Shown here piece by piece: positions 9,419 to 19,735 of a stretch of DNA of 36,178 nucleotides. Both the position numbers and the translations under genes were made by a program. How positions within the stretch are numbered: the first letter of the stretch is position 1; the number at the start of each line of letters is the position of its first letter. The notes under the pieces were generated by a model. That model saw only the letters and a program-made list of their open reading frames with translations, was not told where the DNA came from and ran no database searches. This stretch comes from Oppiella nova (taxonomy: Eukaryota > Arthropoda > Arachnida > Sarcoptiformes > Oppiidae), in contig CAJPVJ010000148.1 in the NCBI GenBank assembly GCA_905397405.1, positions 1 through 36,178 of the forward strand, given 5' to 3'.

Positions 9419-11285
9419 ACACGTCGTCCCACACCGAACGGGATGTACGCCTTTGGACGGGTAGTCATGAACCGGCCCTCACTGTCCAGAAATCTCTCAG
9501 GTGTTAGTTTGTGAGGGTCTGTCCAATGCTTTTCATCATTTAGTATATATCCCTGGAATACAAATATTATCATCCCTTTAGGTATTGAATAGCCGTCTGT
9601 TTTAGGAAAATAAAAATACAAATTGTAAATAAAATAAAATAATTTAAAACATAAAATATAACCTATTTTTGTGTCAACAACAGCACTGTGTGGGACCCCT
9701 TGTGGGGCAACATTCCTGAACCTCAGAGTCTCAGCGATGAAAGCCATGACATAATGGCATCGATTCCTGTCCTCATGTGTTGGCATTCGGTCTCCGATTT
9801 GTGTCTCAATCTCTTGTCTCAACTTTCGCTGCACTTCCGGATAATACGAGAGGAATAATAACATCCATCTCAATGTAATCTGTGAGGTGTCGGTGCCCGC
9901 GAGGAACAGGTCAAACACAGCCATTGCCAGGTTATTATCAGTCAGATACCGGGCCGATTCCTTGTGGTCTCTGAGGGCCTCATTCTTAGCACTTATGAGT
10001 GCATCACAAAAATCACGGATAACTGTTTCCGAGTAGTCTTTGTAGTGATCTCTGTATTGAATTATCAGATCATTCTTAAAGTCTTCAAACAGTTTCTTAT
10101 GTTTTGCCACTTCTTTGCGATCAATGGATCTAAAAAGTGGTGACATTTCCCAAAACAGTAGTCTAGCACCTAGCTCCTTACTGTAGTCTTTCATCACATA
10201 TTTAATGTGTAGAAATTCCGGATCATCTATACTTAAACTGCAATTCAATTTAATAAAAATATTTAATTATTAATTTGCAAAGAAAATAAAAAACATAATA
10301 AGAATATAAGATTATTTTACAGAATTGTAATAGTATTTAGAAAATTCTTGGACTAAATAAATACCTTTTGTTAAAAGCACTGGTGGATAGTATATTGAAT
10401 AATAGGTGCCCAGCATAATCAGCCGGATTAAAGGGCTTGCTTAAACCTTCCCGGTCCACTATACTTTTAATGGTGTGATCCACACAATCATTCACTAAAT
10501 TCACAAGTTTATCACTTACGGCATATTTGCTAATATAATATAATAATACATGAATTGCTTTATTCTTAATTATATAAAATAAAAAATTGTGGACTAATTG
10601 TGAGACATACTGAACGGCTGAATGTGCGACACGTCTCAGCGCTTCCCAATTGGGGCCATAATTCGTGAACACAATATCAGTGTAATCCTCGTTTGAGAAT
10701 AGACTACCTGTTTGTTAGCAATAAACAAGCTAAGTTATGTTATAAGAGATTATCAACATGTTTGGAAATATCTGGAATACAGTATAATAATATAAAATTG
10801 CTATAAAATAGTTTTAATTCAATTACAAACACAAAATAAATCCAAATACCGGTATAGCTATCAGTGGGACGGCCAGCGAATTCATTCTTGCGGAACACCT
10901 CTCGAGACAACTCGATGTCTGTGATCACAATCGAGGCTCTGGTGGCCATCCAGAAGGTAAACATTTTGGGATATTTGTCGCATAACTGTGTCATTCCCCC
11001 AATTAGATCCTTGTTCTTTCCAATCACTTATGATCATAAATAACCATGTTAAATATTTTATTTAATAACTGATATTTTCTGTAATTTGATAAATTTATAA
11101 ATTAATCATTTCATACTCATCCACAAGTTCCCAATTAATGGCAATGGTATTGGTCCCGGTGGCAAACTCCATACACGTAGGTAAAACTTAACTAGCTTAT
11201 AGACAACGTATGAAATTAATATACTAATTATTGTATTTAGATAATCTGTTTTTATAAATTCAAGCATCTCGGTTAAAACAGACAT
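9238..11285 (-). CDS. CYP2-clan cytochrome P450, complete
   Basis: Six exons: 11285-11117, 11026-10850, 10707-10611, 10529-10365, 10237-9663 and 9596-9238. They add up to 1542 bases, 513 residues, with GT/AG borders and preserved phase throughout. Motifs in order: membrane anchor (about 18-38), PPGP 42-45, helix C W136-x3-R140, helix I AGTDTS 316-321, ETLR 372-375, TPERF about 426-430, and the heme loop FGVGRRVCLGE with Cys455. The intron in the 9597-9662 gap happens to lack stops, so a naive frame reads through it. Role: ER-anchored monooxygenase dependent on P450 reductase, substrate unknown. It is a head-to-tail neighbour, 274 bp away, of the gene 7048-8963. N-terminal halves have diverged clearly, while the ExxR and heme segments are almost identical at DNA level, which suggests gene conversion. 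Confidence 0.93.
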
Positions 11286-11766
11286 TCTCGTAGACTACGC
11301 TAAATAACAAATATTTACTACAGATTCTACATTTTATAAATAAAACTTTTATCAATTCACTCAAAGCACTCACAAGTCAGATAATAAAATCATAATAAAT
11401 ACGACCTTCATACATTCACATTTTTAATTCATTCATTTTTATATGCAGACTGTAAGTAGTAATAATCTTATACTGCATAACCTTCAGTATTGTGTGTATT
11501 TTTGCTTTTTATTTTTGATGATCAAAATAATTCTTTCAATTCAATTTTAAATGAAATTTTAATTTATTTTTAATTCATTACAATAAAATAACTTTTAGAG
11601 AATATTCCTTTTAAAAATAGATAATTAGAAAGTTAATAAATACAAAATTAAAAGTAAATATATACTGTATATAATCTATTTTCTAAATTAAGGCAAGTCA
11701 GTGATGTAATTTATATTGCATATTTTTATTAAGCACCCTGGTTAAAATAAATAAAATAAAATGTCC
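11286..11766. other. AT-rich spacer upstream of P450
   Basis: Should contain the promoter of the minus-strand P450. I see no clear TATA box and no other gene. Confidence 0.5.
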
Positions 11767-11772
11767 AAAAAA
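11767..11772 (-). terminator. RNA polymerase III T-run terminator
   Basis: Six T residues on the minus strand, seven bases past the 3' end of the tRNA, the usual Pol III termination signal. Confidence 0.8.
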
Positions 11773-11778
11773 TGGTAG

Positions 11779-11860
11779 CGACGAGGATGGGATTCGAACC
11801 CGCGCGGGCAGAGCCCAATGGATTAGCAGTCCATCGCCTTAACCACTCGGCCACCTCGTC
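11779..11860 (-). tRNA. tRNA-Ser-GCT: tRNA-Ser (anticodon GCT)
   Basis: An 82-nt gene. The acceptor stem GACGAGG pairs with CCTCGTC and is followed by discriminator G. A box (TGGCCGAGTGGTTAAGG) and B box (GGTTCGAATCC) are intact. The anticodon loop is CTGCTAA, with GCT reading AGC/AGT serine codons. The long variable arm (TGGGCTCTGCCCGCG region) is diagnostic of serine tRNAs. There is no intron and no encoded CCA. It sits just outside the inverted repeat that begins near 11951. Confidence 0.97.
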
Positions 11861-11950
11861 TAACATGAAAAGTTAATTTTTAAAAAATAAAAGTTTTATA
11901 TTTTACTTATATTTATAATTAAATTTTTATTTATTTTGAGTATAATTAAA

Positions 11951-12767
11951 TACAGTAAACATTACTTGTTAAATATAGTTTTAAAATGCTTAATAAAATA
12001 TACTTCTTAAAAACATATTTGATTGTTTTAAAGTACTAATTATAATTGAAATCTAAGTTATTTTCTGTTAATGAATACGATTTATATGTGGGAATACATT
12101 AATCGGTTATATTCTGTGATTATAAAATTAACTATTCATAATTAATATTAATTTATATGTCATTTTAAATGATTTATTTATTTAATTCAAATTAATAAAA
12201 CAATTATTTTACATTATAAATTTTGCATAGAGTATTATGTAATTAATGTGGTTAGTTATAAAATATTAATTTGTTAAAAATAATATATATTTATAATAAT
12301 ATCTTTTAACACTAAACATTTTTAAACATTTTTTAAACATCTTTTAACGGCAATTAAATATTAAGATAATTAAAATTATTAATTATTTGAAAGGTAAAAT
12401 AAACGTATATACGGTACAGTATAGTAAATTAGTATATAAATTAAAATGCATCAATAGTTTACCTTTAAAAGATTGTCATGATTAAAATAAATTAATTGAT
12501 AATCTGAAAAAATAAGTTTTATTTCTTTTAAATATAAAAATTAAATTGCCTACAAAATAATATTAAATAAACAAATAATGAATATATCACGATAATCATA
12601 AAACTTTATATTATAATGTCACATATTTTATTAAATTTATATGAATACACCAAAAATATTATATAATTTTTACAATTGTTGATTATATAATAAATTATAT
12701 GTATAATATTAATTCATTATTAAATTCGTATTTAAACCGGATAAAATATGCTATAAATTATAAATCG
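11951..12767 (-). repeat. Inverted-repeat arm L (3' flank of peptide gene 12818-13048)
   Basis: Non-coding AT-rich DNA that matches the reverse complement of 15699-16487 over most of its length, with small indels. Examples are TACAGTAAACAT at the outer end and CGGATAAAATATGCTATAAA at the inner end. It was carried along when the peptide gene was copied in inverted orientation. Confidence 0.85.
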
Positions 12768-12817
12768 GTGTTTTAAGAAATTTCAATAAATTTAAAACTT
12801 GTCATAATTATGTGATA

Positions 12818-13048
12818 TTAATGACACTTCCAGTAACAAACCCGTCCGACACAGACATACCAACACGTCCTGTAATAGTTGTCACTACCGGTGCTCGACT
12901 TCAGTGGACTCGAGTAACAGTAACTGCCGTTCAGATGGGCGTAGAACTGGTGCTCCTGTATGTCCTCAACAGACATGTCCGACACATCCGCCCAAACACT
13001 CGCCATCACTGCCATCACCACCAATACGGCCATCAATTTGCAGTTCAT
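12818..13048 (-). CDS. Small secreted cysteine-rich peptide, family 1
   Basis: A 76-residue single-exon frame. Residues 1-20 form a clear signal peptide (MNCKLMAVLVVMAVMASVWA), probably cleaved before DVSD. A short acidic stretch (SVEDIQEHQ) follows, then the core NGSYCYSS, with a likely N-glycosylation sequon NGS, and five cysteines spaced C-x17-C-x3-C-x4-C-x3-C, ending WKCH. The size and layout fit a secreted defensive, signalling or venom/saliva-like peptide, but I recognise no named family and propose no activity. An odd number of cysteines suggests a free thiol or an intermolecular disulfide. Near-identical copies are at 29586 and 33037, and a rearranged copy at 15290. A TATA box lies about 90 bp upstream. 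The opposite strand is also open, which is a shadow. Confidence 0.85.
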   Translation of the reverse strand: MNCKLMAVLVVMAVMASVWADVSDMSVEDIQEHQFYAHLNGSYCYSSPLKSSTGSDNYYRTCWYVCVGRVCYWKCH

Positions 13049-13136
13049 TTTTGCTATTAATTTTCAATAACGTCTTTCTCAAAAATAATAGTTTGATTAA
13101 TAAGTTTTAGTAATTTATAAGTGGTTATTGAAACTC

Positions 13137-13144
13137 CTTTTATA
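13137..13144 (-). promoter_or_regulatory. TATA box of peptide gene 12818-13048
   Basis: TATAAAAG on the minus strand, 89 bp upstream of the ATG. The same octamer precedes all six peptide genes. Confidence 0.7.
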
Positions 13145-14018
13145 TTAGATTTCAAATCCTTTTTGTGATCCATATCTCATATATAATCATTTATTATACA
13201 TGATGTTTATATTGACATAATATTGATATTAAAATTAAGTTTTTATTTGACATCCTATTATTTAGCTTGAGTTCTTAGAAATTAATTAATTATTATTTAG
13301 TAGTTTAAATACAAAGTTTGCTTATTGGAAATATAATTATATTAAATACAGTAAACTAAAATATTGCAATTTGTAAATATTTTGTCAATGTAAATAAAAA
13401 TATTATTAAATAAATCTTTTTTGATATCCTATTCATGTATTATAATTGCTTATTGGAAATATAATTATATTAAATACAGTAAACTAAAATATTGCAATTT
13501 GTAAATATTTTGTCAATGTAAATAAAAATATTATTAAATAAATCTTTTTTGATATCCTATTCATGTATTATACACAAATATCGTGTACTGTAATGCTATG
13601 ATTTTAGTAAACAATTAATTTAAGATAACACATAATAAAATAAAAGTGTAATGATCTATAACTTAAAATACATAGGTCATAATAATAAGTTATTATTAAT
13701 AACACTGTTTTAAATATGAAAACTAGTATTCAAAATGCCATTAATTTAAATAATTATTTTTTATAAATAACAAATTAGATTGTGATTATTAATATAACAG
13801 ACAAAAGTGACTTTAATAGTAACTAGGTCTTATAAGTTGTTAACCAATTTCACACAAAATAAACTCATTTAACATGATAAGGATTCATTTATTTATTTAC
13901 TAAACAAATTTATTTAAGGATTCTGGTCACTCTAAAGATTGGATATAAATCAGTAAGCATTGCATTTCGCAATAAATTATTTCATTGTTTTATAAATAGT
14001 AACCGGATCATAAATGAA
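13145..14018. other. Spacer between divergent peptide genes
   Basis: Shared intergenic DNA of two divergently transcribed peptide genes. It contains a 128-bp tandem duplication (13319-13572) and is otherwise AT-rich with no gene seen. It is collinear with 29927-31786 apart from the insertion in that copy. Confidence 0.6.
13319..13572 (+). repeat. Perfect tandem duplication, period 128 bp
   Basis: 13319-13446 and 13447-13572 are the same sequence by eye, from TGCTTATTGG to ATGTATTATA. The homologous place in copy B (about 30098-30223) has one unit, so this arose after the segmental duplication or in assembly. Confidence 0.93.
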
Positions 14019-14026
14019 TATAAAAG
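14019..14026 (+). promoter_or_regulatory. TATA box of peptide gene 14173-14403
   Basis: TATAAAAG about 50 bp before a conserved 5'UTR splice donor, also present at 31787 in the duplicate. Confidence 0.65.
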
Positions 14027-14076
14027 TCAAAACAAAAAACCATTATATTAAAGACTTTTATAATACTAACCTTAAG

Positions 14077-14141
14077 GTAAGACTACTAACAATAAATTTT
14101 TATTTTATTATTTATACCTTATATAACCGCTATTATTTTAG
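14077..14141 (+). other. Probable 5'UTR intron
   Basis: Donor AAG|GTAAGA at 14077 and acceptor ATTTTAG ending 14141 leave a 31-base leader before the ATG at 14173. The same sites are conserved in the duplicate at 31845-31908. This is an inference from sequence only. Confidence 0.5.
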
Positions 14142-14172
14142 GTATTAATTAAACAATTTAATAACCAATAAA

Positions 14173-14403
14173 ATGAGCGCTAAATTAATGACAATTTTGG
14201 TGGTGATTGTGGTTATGGCCGGTGTTTGGGCTGTGGATGACTCGGTTGAGGTGATGGACATGAATGAGATGATGGCTCTAATAAACGGCAGTTACTGTTA
14301 TTCCGGACAACAGCACAATCTAATGGCTCGTATTGGGTGTACCTATCAATACAAATGTGTTATACTTCAGGGAAAGTATACCTGTTTCATGATTTGTCTT
14401 TGA
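14173..14403 (+). CDS. Small secreted cysteine-rich peptide, family 2
   Basis: A 76-residue frame with signal peptide MSAKLMTILVVIVVMAGVWA, then an acidic/Met-rich linker and a core beginning NGSYCYSG. The mature part has five cysteines spaced C-x13-C-x5-C-x8-C-x3-C. It shares its organisation, length and the NGSYCYS motif with family 1, so the two are old paralogues, but the cysteine spacing and core differ. Its partner at 31940-32170 differs at only a few residues, several non-conservative (for example E-to-D, M-to-T, Y-to-T). A polyadenylation signal AATAAA is at 14495-14500. Function unknown; secreted. Confidence 0.85.
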   Translation: MSAKLMTILVVIVVMAGVWAVDDSVEVMDMNEMMALINGSYCYSGQQHNLMARIGCTYQYKCVILQGKYTCFMICL

Positions 14404-15132
14404 ATTGAAATGTCTACAAATCGATTGAATTTTTGTTCAGACACTCAATACTTATTAATTTAATCAATGTATTTCTATTTGAAATAATTAAATCAATAAA
14501 ATAAAATTAAAATTAAACATCTTATATTAATGAAAAAATACTAAAATTATATCATATTAAAACAAAATAACAATGCTTTAAATATTGCATTATATTCTTA
14601 AAAATAATAAAGTTAAAGAAGATTTAAGCTAGCACAACTTTTGTTTACTATTAATGATTTTTATTAATATGAATATTATGAATTTATGTTGTAAACATAA
14701 TACAACATGAAACATCGTACAGTAATGTGTTTTAATGTTTGTCTAAAAAATAGTCCAGAATACTTTGTTGTAATTTAAATCTATGCTCTATTAAGCATAT
14801 AAGAAATACATCCAAAACAATGACCAAATCATTCAACCAGGATACTATAGTATTTTAATTTTCTTAAATATCTTTTACAAACCTATTAACTAAAATAAAT
14901 ACAAGTTGTATCTATTTACAAATTGCAATTCATATGAAACCGAGTGATAATAATTAATCCGTTTTAATAAACTTTATTTGATTTACTCAAATAGACATCA
15001 ATTGACGGATTCATCAATTTATGGTATAATTGATGCAATCATTGGTTTAGTAAACAAATCAAATAAACAAATATATTTCGCAACTAATAAACGATAGATA
15101 GATATGAAGGTCTAAACGGATCTTCATTTTCA
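14404..15132. other. Spacer between tandem peptide genes, copy A
   Basis: 3'UTR and AT-rich intergenic DNA, collinear with 32171-32876. No further gene seen. Confidence 0.6.
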
Positions 15133-15140
15133 TATAAAAG
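15133..15140 (+). promoter_or_regulatory. TATA box of peptide gene 15290
   Basis: TATAAAAG, with a possible 5'UTR intron further on (acceptor TTTTAATAG ending at about 15270, just before ATCAATAAAACTGACAATAAAATG). The duplicate has the same layout at 32877. Confidence 0.65.
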
Positions 15141-15289
15141 ACATTTTGTGTTGTAATCAAAATTCAAAACATTTATAATTTAACAAAAACAACAAACTTG
15201 TGGTACAGTAATGAATGTAATAATTATAATAATAAAAGTTTTAATTAATTAATTATGTATTTTAATAGATCAATAAAACTGACAATAAA

Positions 15290-15535
15290 ATGAACTGCAA
15301 ATTGATGGCCGTATTGGTAGTGATGGCAGTGATGGCGAGTGTTTGGGCGGATGTGTCGAACGTGTCTGTTGAGGACATACAGGAGCACCAGTTCTACGCC
15401 CATCTGAACGGCAGTTACTGTTACTCGAGTCCACTGAAGTCGAGCACCGGTAGTGACAACTATTACAGGACGTGTTGGAAAGTCTGTGTCGGACAGTTGA
15501 GGACATACAGGAGCACCAGTTCTACGCCCATCTGA
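15290..15535 (+). pseudogene. Family 1 cysteine-rich peptide with scrambled C-terminus
   Basis: Starts like the family 1 peptides: same signal peptide, NGSYCYSS core and first three mature cysteines. After TCWKVCVGQ it runs into a second copy of an upstream 72-bp block (15368-15439 repeated at 15496-15567, offset 128 bp, not a multiple of three). The frame shifts and ends LRTYRSTSSTPI at 81 residues, losing the last two cysteines. After the second block the sequence turns into unrelated DNA. It may still be transcribed and secreted, but the conserved fold is lost, so I call it a pseudogene or rearranged variant. Confidence 0.75.
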
Positions 15536-15698
15536 ACGGCAGTTACTGTTACTCGAGTCCACTGAAGTGCTCGTGGCCATCACTGTTGATAATGTCCTGC
15601 ACAACCTTTCAGACACAGCCTGCCCAAACAATGACCTTCACAGTGATTATAGTGTGTTAACACTGTTCAAAATTTAAATAACTTTAAAGTATTTTAGT

Positions 15699-16487
15699 CG
15701 ATTTATAATTTATAGCATATTTTATCCGGTTTAAATACGAATATAAAAGTGAATTAATATTATACATATAATTTATTATATAATCAACTATTGTAAAAAT
15801 TATGTAATATTTTTGGTGTATTCATATATATTTAATAAAATATGTGACATTATAATATAAAGTTTTATGATTATCGTGATCTATTTATTATTTGTTTATT
15901 TAATATTATTTATTAGGCAATTTAATTTTTATATTTAAAAGAAATAAAACTTATTTTTGCAGATTATCAATTAATTTATTTGAATCATGGCAATCTTTTA
16001 AAGGTAAACTATTGATGCATTTTAATTTATATACTAATTTACTATACTGTACCGTATATACCTTTATTTTACCTTTAAAATAATTAACAATTTTAATCAT
16101 CTTAATATATTCAATATATTTAATTGTCTATCATGTTTAGTGTTTAAAGATATTATTTTAAATATATATTATTTTTAACAATTTTAATATTTTATAACTA
16201 ACCTATTACATATACTATATGCAAAATTTATAATATAAAATAATTGTTCTATTAATTTGAACTAAATTGACATATGAATTAATATTAACTATGAATAGTT
16301 AATTTTATAATCCCATAATATAATCGATTCATGTATTGCCACAAATAAATTGTATTTATTAACAGAAAATAACTTAGATTTCAATTATAAATTATAATTA
16401 TTAATTTAAAACTATCAAATATGTTTTTAAGAAATATGTTTTATTAAGCATTTAACGAACTATATTTAACAAGTCATGTTTACTGTA
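15699..16487 (+). repeat. Inverted-repeat arm R
   Basis: Reverse complement of 11951-12767. With the peptide genes 12818-13048 (-) and 15290 (+) it forms a large imperfect palindrome around a non-palindromic centre. Its outer end (TACTGTA at 16481-16487) abuts the broken GR-like gene. Confidence 0.85.
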
Positions 16488-17471
16488 TTGATATCATGGC
16501 ATATGTGTATTGTAATGCAAACGTAATAAAAGTTATTATAAATAATACAATCGCATAAAACATTTTTATTTCAAAATTCAGATTTTCAAACATAAATTGA
16601 TGAAATATTAATAAGTTGACATGTACTGTATAATAGTTACAAAGTATACTAAATATATTTGTGACCAAAACCTATTATATTTGAATAAGGTCGCACAAAA
16701 TGTGTTATGGTCCACAATAAATTGATTTATTGATTTATAAGCATTGACAGTATTTATATTTACTAAGTCCAAATTAAATATGTAATTGTTAATATTTCTT
16801 AAAATAAAATAAAATGTTAAGCTCATAATAGCCATAAATGTAACGGCGTTTAGACATACGTTTATATTTATTATTAACAAAAATATGTTTATGATTGAGA
16901 GAATTAATATGATTAAACATAGATTAAATGTACCGGTATAATATTGGAAGGATAATATCCATATGATTATTACAATTATATCTGTATTTATTTAAAATGT
17001 TAACAAACTTTGTATAACATAGTGTAACATACCTAAAGTCATGACGTAGAAAATATGAAATTTGTAAATTAACTTAGCATAAAGTTTCAACTTTAAAAAT
17101 TGATTATGGTTAATTGATATATTAGGAATAATAGGTCCATTATAGATTCCATTTATAACATAGAACATATGTGTCCAGGACATTTTGTGTTCAGAGTTTG
17201 TGAGATGAAATTTAATATACAAATAAATGCTTAAAACCAATACATTTATTACAATATATGAGTTGTATTGCCGTATACCTCCAAGAAATTCCGTGTAATC
17301 TACTAAAATAAGCCTGGTCTCACGTGTAGTATTTAAACAATAAATTTGTTTTGCCACAGTAATTACATTTAGTGTAATCATTATATATTTTATCAAAGAA
17401 CTGCATTTATTATATGCATTTTGGTTAACTCGAGATAAATAACGGTCAATGAAAATATTTTTAACATTCAT
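16488..17471 (-). pseudogene. GR-like chemoreceptor, frameshifted and 3'-truncated
   Basis: Exon 1 (17471-17033, starting MNVKNIF) and exon 2 (from 16981) match the exon structure and phase-1 intron of the two GR-like genes upstream. Exon 2 continues to FWSQIYLVYFVTII, then the frame breaks near 16615-16625. The next part (NLLIFHQFMFENLNFEIK) is one base out of frame. The sequence stops at the edge of inverted-repeat arm R (16487), so the region after TM5 or TM6, including the conserved ERL..GITxGPL segment and the last exon, is missing. Intact relatives are about 407-414 residues. It was probably an odorant/taste receptor-like seven-TM protein, now dead. Confidence 0.75.
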
Positions 17472-17824
17472 ATTTAAATACTGTTTATATTGAAAATTAT
17501 AACTAAAAATTTATATAAATAATAACAATTCTAAATAATATATTTTTAAAAAGTATACGTTTTATAGTATATGTTGTAGTTTATGGAAAATGAGAAAGTT
17601 ACCAGTAAATAAAAATAATTTTATTTATCATAAAATACTGCATTATACTTATACCGATCGATTGTGTAAATAAAAGAAATTGTTTCAAAATTTATTGATT
17701 ATATGTACGATTGATAATAACAATATTATATAAAAATAAAGTATTCTCATATAGAATATTGTAATATGATTTTAATGATGTAGAAAATATATAAATGAAT
17801 ACGATTTTAATGATAAAATGAATT
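17472..17824. other. AT-rich spacer between GR-like genes
   Basis: Promoter side of the broken GR-like gene and 3' side of the next. Nothing specific seen. Confidence 0.5.
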
Positions 17825-19202
17825 TCATTGCTCATTCATTTTTAATTTATTCGAAAATTTATATATTAACAGAAAATAGCGTATATTCTTGATAATGATC
17901 TGAAAATAAAAATCATTATTATTAAATAAATAAAAAAACTAAAAAGTAATGCATACCATGAAAAATAATGGGAATGTGAGCACAAATAAGGGACCACAAG
18001 TAATACCAACTTTCTTATTACTACTCAATCTCTCGAAATATGTCATTACTTTAAGTTTAGTCCTCAACCGTATGGGCCATCCCTTCAGATGCCATTGAAT
18101 ACGTGCCAACAGTTTACACGTGCCGTGAATCTCACGACTCATATAAGCGAAACCAAATTGGTAACCAAAAAAGGCAGATGTCCACAGTGTAATGGCAATG
18201 CCAATGAATATATAGATCTCAAGTTCCATGTGCTCGAAGAAAAACTGGTAGATCCATAAGAGATTGCAGGGCACTATCGCGAGCACACAGGACAGGTAGA
18301 TCTGAGACAACATAAGGTTGCAGTCGTATATCAGGTGACATAACTCGTTGTGTTGACTCAGGAATACATTCATTGCTTGATATAAGTCTAGTTTACGACT
18401 TAAAAGTGATTTTTTAATAGTTAGTATGCCGTGGACCCGGCTGTTTATTGATTTAGTTGCCATAATTGCGGTGTGTATGACAATAGGTGGGCAATAGATT
18501 AGTCGCAACCATTCATTCATTAATGAAATAAATGCCAGATTTAGGCTGAGATGTGGTATAATTGCGATTAATAATGATTTGTATGAATAGTAGTTAATGT
18601 CAATCCATATCGTAAGGAATGTCCACAGAATTACTATAAATAATAATTATGAAAATATTTTGTTATAAACTTAAATAATGTTAAATTGTCAGAAAAGTTA
18701 TTTTTCTAGTTAATTAGTATGATTACTTACCCATTGAAATAAAAATGAGCCAGCAAATATTTGACAATACAGTCAATAGCATACGTGGTTTATTCAAACT
18801 AGATTTTATCAGATTATACATATTATTAGTACCAGGATCAATTTTGCCTCTAACTACTTCAATAAGTTCTATCCATTTAATTGTTGTTTTGTTGATATGT
18901 GAACGACATATAATAAACAGCACTAACCCGGATAAATTTCCTATCATTAATACGAGATTATTATAGACACTAATCCCTCTCCAAAATAAAGTCATCTCAT
19001 ATAAATACAGTCTTATATCATAATTAGTGATAAATAAACAAATTATAAATTTGATTACATTTATTAAATAACACACGATTTGAATAATTTCAATAAATGA
19101 ATATTTCCTATTATTAGTATTAAATATTTGATTCACTTCATTAATATAATAATCAAACAATGATTTTCTAAATATAAACAAATTGTTGATTGTAGTTTTC
19201 AT
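17825..19202 (-). CDS. Gustatory-receptor-like seven-TM protein
   Basis: Three exons, 19202-18731, 18633-17957 and 17899-17825, join in frame to 407 residues. I start at the ATG encoding MKTTINN because the longer frame opens only with TTG. The protein is a chain of hydrophobic helices with family landmarks shared with its neighbour: LFWRGISVYN, ERLSSNKKVGITCGPLF, and a short last exon ending in TM7 (IRYFLLIYKF) with a Y-x5-K-F arrangement. This resembles the insect GR signature TYhhhhhQF with T replaced by R and Q by K. It presumably sits in sensory-neuron membranes as a ligand-gated cation channel subunit; ligand unknown. The small last exon is missed if one stops at the apparent frame end (CITF). 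An assignment to another arthropod seven-TM chemoreceptor clade is possible. Confidence 0.72.
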
Positions 19203-19377
19203 TGTAGTTTTATTTATGTTTGTGATACAATATATGATGATATTCAAATAAATGTACGTTAGTTTATATTAATTTAGTTTTATGATTTATTGATTTTATA
19301 GAAAATGACTTATTCAATATATTTCATTAATGTACACATATTTCTGTACTGGTATAACTTATGCCATATAGGACTCA

Positions 19378-19412
<35 letters not shown>

Positions 19413-19735
19413 CCTCTCTCTCGACCTATTTTCTCAAATCATTTGCATCTTAATATCATGTGCAATTATAGCATAAGTAAATACATAGATAGATGTACAG
19501 AATTACACTTTATTAATAAATATAAAAATAACAATTATATAAACAAATATGATGATATCTTTTAAATTAACAATTGTTTATTACAAGTTAAAAATGATAA
19601 ATTATTAAAGTTTACAATTAAATTGAAATTTTTTTAATTGCTTGATATTCCTGGCACAATCTTAAATTTATATTATAATTAATAAAATATATTATAAAAT
19701 ATTTTATAATGGTTTCAAATAATTATACAATTTTT
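19203..19735. other. Spacer with microsatellite
   Basis: AT-rich DNA between two GR-like genes. It contains a CT microsatellite at 19381-19422 and no gene. Confidence 0.6.
19381..19422. repeat. (TC)n microsatellite
   Basis: About 42 bases of TC units with two TCCC interruptions. Confidence 0.95.

Larger units (their letters stand above)
12412..15567 (+). repeat. Segmental duplication, copy A
   Basis: Contains three peptide genes (-, +, +) plus flanks. It is collinear and in direct orientation with 29182-33267, including non-coding DNA. Copy A has an extra 128-bp tandem duplication at 13319-13572 and lacks the 1-kb insertion seen in copy B. The right end is blurred by the rearranged gene at 15290. 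Confidence 0.9.

Noticed and set aside
12812-13110. Plus-strand frames opposite the peptide gene (82 and 68 codons); similar frames opposite 15290, 29586 and 33037
   Set aside because: They are antisense shadows of the signal-peptide genes: low-complexity His/Cys/Pro/Arg-rich composition, no signal peptide, and they arise wherever the peptide gene is copied.
11951-16487. The palindrome as a transposon with long inverted repeats
   Set aside because: The arms are flanks of duplicated peptide genes, have no shared terminal motif or target-site duplication, and the left flank is also shared with the direct copy at 29182.
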